A DNA stretch of 64,000 nt from Variovorax dokdonensis (GTDB taxonomy: Bacteria; Pseudomonadota; Gammaproteobacteria; Burkholderiales; Burkholderiaceae_C): assembly GCF_030316895.1 (NCBI RefSeq), contig NZ_JASZYV010000003.1, forward strand, positions 558,001-622,000. Direction: 5' to 3'. Within the stretch, counting starts at the first letter, position 1. Every line of letters starts with the position of its first letter. The notes beneath the pieces were generated by a model. That model ran no database searches and was not told the DNA's origin. It was given only the letters and a program-made list of their open reading frames with translations. The position numbers and the translations under genes are program-made. Shown piece by piece: positions 60,583 to 64,000 of this stretch.

Positions 60583-61515
60583 ATGGATACAAAAATGGAC
60601 GTCGCAGCCAAGCTCGCGAGCCTCTTGAATCAGCTTAACACGGTGATCGTGGGCAAGCCGTCGCAGGTGCGCGATTGCGTGGCCTGCCTCCTGGCTGGCG
60701 GCCATCTGCTGATCGAAGACGTGCCGGGCGTGGGCAAGACCACGTTGGCCCATGCCCTGGCCCACACCTTCGGACTGCAGTTCTCGCGGGTGCAGTTCAC
60801 GGCCGACCTGATGCCCGGCGATCTCTCCGGCGTCGCGCTGTACGACCGGACGCAGCAGACTTTCGTCTTCCATCCCGGCCCGGTCTTCACCCAGGTGCTG
60901 CTGGCCGATGAGATCAACCGGGCCAGCCCCAAGACGCAAAGCGCGCTTCTGGAGGCGATGGAAGAGCGCCAGGTGAGCATCGAGGGCGAGACCCGCCCCC
61001 TGCCCTCGCCCTTCTTCGTGATTGCCACGCAGAACCCGCACGACCAACTCGGCACCTTTGCGCTGCCGGAGTCGCAGCTCGACCGCTTCCTGATGCGCAT
61101 TTCGCTCGGCTACCCCGATCGCGCGGCCGAACGCGAACTGCTCGCCGGCGCCGACCGGCGCGAAATGCTCACCAAGCTGCCCGCCCTCCTGACCGCCGGC
61201 GAACTGCTGGCGCTGCAGCAGCGCGTGCAGCAGGTGCATGCGGCCGAGCCGCTCCTGAACTATGTGCAGGACCTCTTGACCGCGACGCGCTCCGGCCGCT
61301 GGTTCCTGCAGGGCCTGTCGCCGCGCGCGGGCATCGCATTGCTGCGGGCGGCCAAGGCGCAGGCGCTGCTGGCCAACCGCGACTACGTCGCCCCCGATGA
61401 TGTGCAGGCGGTGCTGCCGCAGACCATCGCGCACCGGCTCACGCCCGTCGGCGACGCGGGTCGAGGGGCGGTCGAACAGGTCCGCGCCATGATGGCGGCG
61501 ACCCCGTTGCCTTGA
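60583..61515 (+). CDS. MoxR-family AAA+ ATPase
   Basis: 310 residues from the ATG at 60583. Walker A LIEDVPGVGKTTLAHALAHTF, Walker B VLLADEINRASPKTQSALLEAMEERQVSIEG and sensor region VIATQNPHDQLGTFALPESQLDRFLMRISLGYPD. Forms a typical MoxR/DUF58/transglutaminase cluster, probably acting as chaperone for the membrane partner. Confidence 0.95.
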   Translation: MDTKMDVAAKLASLLNQLNTVIVGKPSQVRDCVACLLAGGHLLIEDVPGVGKTTLAHALAHTFGLQFSRVQFTADLMPGDLSGVALYDRTQQTFVFHPGPVFTQVLLADEINRASPKTQSALLEAMEERQVSIEGETRPLPSPFFVIATQNPHDQLGTFALPESQLDRFLMRISLGYPDRAAERELLAGADRREMLTKLPALLTAGELLALQQRVQQVHAAEPLLNYVQDLLTATRSGRWFLQGLSPRAGIALLRAAKAQALLANRDYVAPDDVQAVLPQTIAHRLTPVGDAGRGAVEQVRAMMAATPLP

Positions 61516-61546
61516 TCCCGCCCCGCACCTTCGCGAAAGCAAGGCG

Positions 61547-62524
61547 ATGAGCATCACGCTGCGACAACGGATCGACGGATGGTTCCTGTCGCGCCGGCCC
61601 CCTTCGGACCGCCTGCAGTTGATGCAGAACAACGTCTACATCGTCCCCACACGGGCGGGCTGGATGCTGGCCGCCACCGTGCTGGTGCTGCTCGTCGCAT
61701 CGATCAACTATCAGCTCAACCTCGGCTATCTGCTGACCTTCCTGCTGGCCGGCAGCGTGGCGGCAGGCATGCACATCTGCCATGGCACGTTGCGCGGGCT
61801 GGCGCTGCACCTGCTGCCGCCGGAGCCGCAGTTCGCCGGCGCGGCGGCCATCTTGCGGGTCGTGCTGGACAACGACCGGCGCTCGCCACGCTGGGGCATC
61901 GGCGTGGCCGTCCGCCAAGGCGACGCGCGCCAATGGGCATGGTGCGACGTGCCCGCGTTGGGCAGCGCGACGATCGAGGTGGCCTTTCGACCCGAGCGTC
62001 GCGGCCTGCACCCAGTGCCGCCGCTGGTGGTGGAAACGCGTTTTCCGCTCGGAACGTTTCGCGTGTGGACGGTCTGGCGCCCTGCGGCCAAGGTGCTGGT
62101 GTACCCGGCGCCCGAGGCTCATCCGCCGCCGCTGCCGCCCGGTGAACCCCGCACCGACACGCAGGTCGGCGCAAATGCCCGCATCAATTCGCAAGCCGGC
62201 GAGTTCGATGGCGTGCGCGCCTATCGGCGTGGCGACCCGCTCAAGATGTTGGCATGGAAGCAGGTCGCGCGCGCCATGGCGGCCGGCTCCGACGATCTCT
62301 ACAGCCGCGACGCGCAGCAAGTCCGACAAAGCGAGCTTTGGCTGGACGCGCAGCATGCCGGCCTGCCTTCGCACGAGGCGCGGCTGTCTCGGCTGACGGC
62401 ATGGGTCCTGATGGCTGACCGCCTGGGCACCGACTACGGACTGCGCGTGGCGGGCCGGCAGGTCTCGCCCAGCCAGGGCGAGGCGCACAAGCGCCAATGC
62501 CTCGAGATGCTCGCCACATGCTGA
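61547..62524 (+). CDS. DUF58 domain membrane protein
   Basis: 325 residues with two membrane helices near residues 38-80 (MLAATVLVLLVASINYQL ... LLTFLLAGSVAAGMHI) and the DUF58 motif EFDGVRAYRRGDPLKMLAWKQVAR near residue 220. The C-terminal part is shaped like a vWA domain. Follows moxR and overlaps the next gene by 7 bases. Function unknown; belongs to the MoxR partner group. Confidence 0.92.
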   Translation: MSITLRQRIDGWFLSRRPPSDRLQLMQNNVYIVPTRAGWMLAATVLVLLVASINYQLNLGYLLTFLLAGSVAAGMHICHGTLRGLALHLLPPEPQFAGAAAILRVVLDNDRRSPRWGIGVAVRQGDARQWAWCDVPALGSATIEVAFRPERRGLHPVPPLVVETRFPLGTFRVWTVWRPAAKVLVYPAPEAHPPPLPPGEPRTDTQVGANARINSQAGEFDGVRAYRRGDPLKMLAWKQVARAMAAGSDDLYSRDAQQVRQSELWLDAQHAGLPSHEARLSRLTAWVLMADRLGTDYGLRVAGRQVSPSQGEAHKRQCLEMLATC

Positions 62525-64000
62525 AGCTGCCACGCCCATCGAGCCTGCCCCGGGAAGCGCGGGACACGCTCTTCCTGCTGGCGGTCATTGGCGTCATCGT
62601 CATGCCGCAGGTGCCCAATCTGCCGATCTGGTGCAGCGTGCTCACGGGGCTGATTTTGTTGTGGCGGGCGCGCCTGGCCCTGCGTGGCCAGCCGCTGCCT
62701 GGGCGCATCGTGCGCATCACCCTGCTGCTGGCTGCGCTGGGCGCCACCGCGCTGACCTTCCGGACCCTGCTCGGGCGGGACGCGGGTGTGACGCTGGTGG
62801 TGCTGCTGCTGGCCATGAAGACGCTGGAGATGCGTGCGCGGCGCGATGCCTTCGTCATCTTCTTCCTGGGCTTCTTCGCGATGCTCACGAACTTCTTCTA
62901 CTCGCAGTCGCTGCCGACGGCACTGGCCATGCTGGTCGCGTTGCTCGGCCTGCTGACGGCACTCGTCAATGCCCACATGCCGGTGGGGCGTCCGCCGCTG
63001 ATGCTGGCGGCTCGGATGGCCGGACGGATGGCATTGCTGGGGGCCCCGATCATGTTCGCGCTGTTCGTCCTGTTTCCGCGCGTCGCGCCGCTCTGGGGCA
63101 TGCCCAGCGATGCGATGGCCGGGCGATCCGGCCTGGGCGGCGAGATGCGCGTCGGCTCAGTCACCGAACTGGCGCTGGACGACGGGATCGCCGCGCGGGT
63201 GAAATTCGCCGACGACCGCGTTCCACCGCAGCGAGACCTGTACTTTCGCGGCCCCGTGCTCAGCCGGTTCGACGGACGCGAGTGGCGCGCCCTGCCCGAT
63301 TACCTGGCCAGCCGCGTGCCGGCAAACATTCAAGTCCAGGGGGCACCGATCGATTACGAAGTGACGCTGGAACCCAGCCACCGGCCTTGGCTGCTCACCC
63401 TGGACGTCACGCCCGCCAGGCCGGAAGGTCCGCCCGACCTGCAGGTCCGCCAGACCAGCGAACTGCAATGGGTGTCGCTGCAGCCAGTGCGCGAACTGCT
63501 GCGCTACAGCGTGCGCAGCTATCCCCAGTTTCGCAGCGGCCCCATCGGCTTCGACCCCAACCTCGGCATCTACACGCAACTGCCGCCACAGGCCGACCCG
63601 CGAACGCGCGAGATGGCACAGCAGATGCGCGCCGAGCCGGGCCTGGCCCAGGACAACGCGGCCTTCGTCCGCGCCGCGCTCGCGCGCCTGCGCACCGGCG
63701 GCTACAGCTACACGCTCGAGCCTGGCGTCTACGGCCAGCACACGGCCGACGAGTTCTGGTTCGACCGCAAGGCGGGCTTTTGCGAACACATCGCCTCCGC
63801 GTTCGCGGTCCTGATGCGCTCGGCCGGCATTCCGGCGCGCATCGTCACCGGCTACCAGGGCGGCGACCGCAACCCCATGGACGGCGTCTGGACCCTGCGT
63901 CACCGCGACGCCCACGCCTGGACCGAGGTCTGGCTGGCTGGCCAGGGCTGGGTGCGCGTCGACCCGACCGGCGCCATCTCGCCCGACCGTGTCGGCGCCT
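62518..64000 (+). CDS. TgpA-type transglutaminase, DUF3488 + transglutaminase-like, 3' partial
   Basis: The frame opens at the ATG at 62518, seven bases before the DUF58 stop, and stays open to the window end (about 494 residues). Several helices (residues ~18-190) precede a periplasmic domain whose catalytic Cys-His-Asp triad appears as KAGFCEHIASAFAVLMRSAG, RHRDAHAWTEVWL and VDPTGAI near the edge. Matches DUF3488/transglutaminase TgpA, essential in Pseudomonas. The C-terminal membrane part is outside the window. Confidence 0.95.
   Translation, partial: MLKLPRPSSLPREARDTLFLLAVIGVIVMPQVPNLPIWCSVLTGLILLWRARLALRGQPLPGRIVRITLLLAALGATALTFRTLLGRDAGVTLVVLLLAMKTLEMRARRDAFVIFFLGFFAMLTNFFYSQSLPTALAMLVALLGLLTALVNAHMPVGRPPLMLAARMAGRMALLGAPIMFALFVLFPRVAPLWGMPSDAMAGRSGLGGEMRVGSVTELALDDGIAARVKFADDRVPPQRDLYFRGPVLSRFDGREWRALPDYLASRVPANIQVQGAPIDYEVTLEPSHRPWLLTLDVTPARPEGPPDLQVRQTSELQWVSLQPVRELLRYSVRSYPQFRSGPIGFDPNLGIYTQLPPQADPRTREMAQQMRAEPGLAQDNAAFVRAALARLRTGGYSYTLEPGVYGQHTADEFWFDRKAGFCEHIASAFAVLMRSAGIPARIVTGYQGGDRNPMDGVWTLRHRDAHAWTEVWLAGQGWVRVDPTGAISPDRVGA

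Overview
The window looks like a piece of a chromosome from a high-GC Burkholderiales bacterium, most likely a member of the Comamonadaceae near Variovorax or Acidovorax. This is inferred from the uniform GC-rich codon use, the Bug-type solute-binding protein, the Porin_4-type porin, the DUF3348/DUF802/OmpA/DUF2894 cluster, the cydDCABX order and the RegB/RegA pair. No phage, transposase, CRISPR array, rRNA gene or convincing tRNA was seen. Genes are densely packed, with many ATGA overlaps, and no stretch above 300 bases lacks a gene.

Layout, left to right. 1-5.9 kb: the end of gcvP, a small membrane protein, a GH100/debranching-like glycosidase, a PQQ-type sugar dehydrogenase, a Tat-exported dienelactone hydrolase, and a Bug protein divergent from a MarR regulator. 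5.9-10.6 kb: a four-gene overlapping operon (DUF3348, DUF802, OmpA/MotB-like, DUF2894) that looks like an uncharacterised ion-driven stator with a long cytoplasmic coiled coil. 10.6-12.8 kb: mnmH and selD, divergent (selenouridine in tRNA). 12.8-17 kb: DUF3014, a nitronate-monooxygenase-like flavoprotein with a FrnE-type DsbA protein, and a Bcr/CflA exporter behind a 21-codon leader. 17.1-18.5 kb: a nucleoside deaminase overlapping ureD, with no structural urease genes beside it. 19.1-24.4 kb: a TetR regulator divergent from a tightly coupled operon of porin, c-type cytochrome, sugar-lactone-oxidase-type flavoprotein and exported fold-III PLP enzyme. This looks like a periplasmic oxidation pathway of unknown substrate.

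24.5-31.3 kb: a cyclic-nucleotide-binding protein, a small RRM-like protein and the urea transporter urtABCDE (minus strand) with a palindrome and a weak sigma-54-like element upstream. 31.4-37.4 kb: a PHB-depolymerase-family esterase, an apparently truncated cupin/JmjC protein, polyphosphate kinase 2, an ArsC-like reductase, an MFS transporter, aroC and a small hypothetical. 37.4-44.4 kb: one minus-strand run cyoABCD, SURF1, regB, regA, joining a quinol oxidase to its probable redox sensor. 44.6-47.5 kb: an MHS-type transporter, a DHFR-like reductase and a small cupin. 47.5-53.8 kb: cytochrome bd oxidase with its assembly ABC exporter (cydDCABX), so both quinol oxidases lie within 17 kb. 54-60.5 kb: HupE/UreJ, a second nitronate monooxygenase, an acyl-CoA dehydrogenase, etfBA and a class II histone-deacetylase-like hydrolase. 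60.6 kb to the end: MoxR ATPase, DUF58 protein and a TgpA-type transglutaminase that runs off the window.

Main themes: aerobic respiration under changing oxygen (bo3, bd, RegBA), urea uptake, and two uncharacterised gene sets worth pursuing (the DUF802 stator-like operon and the porin/cytochrome/flavoprotein/PLP operon).
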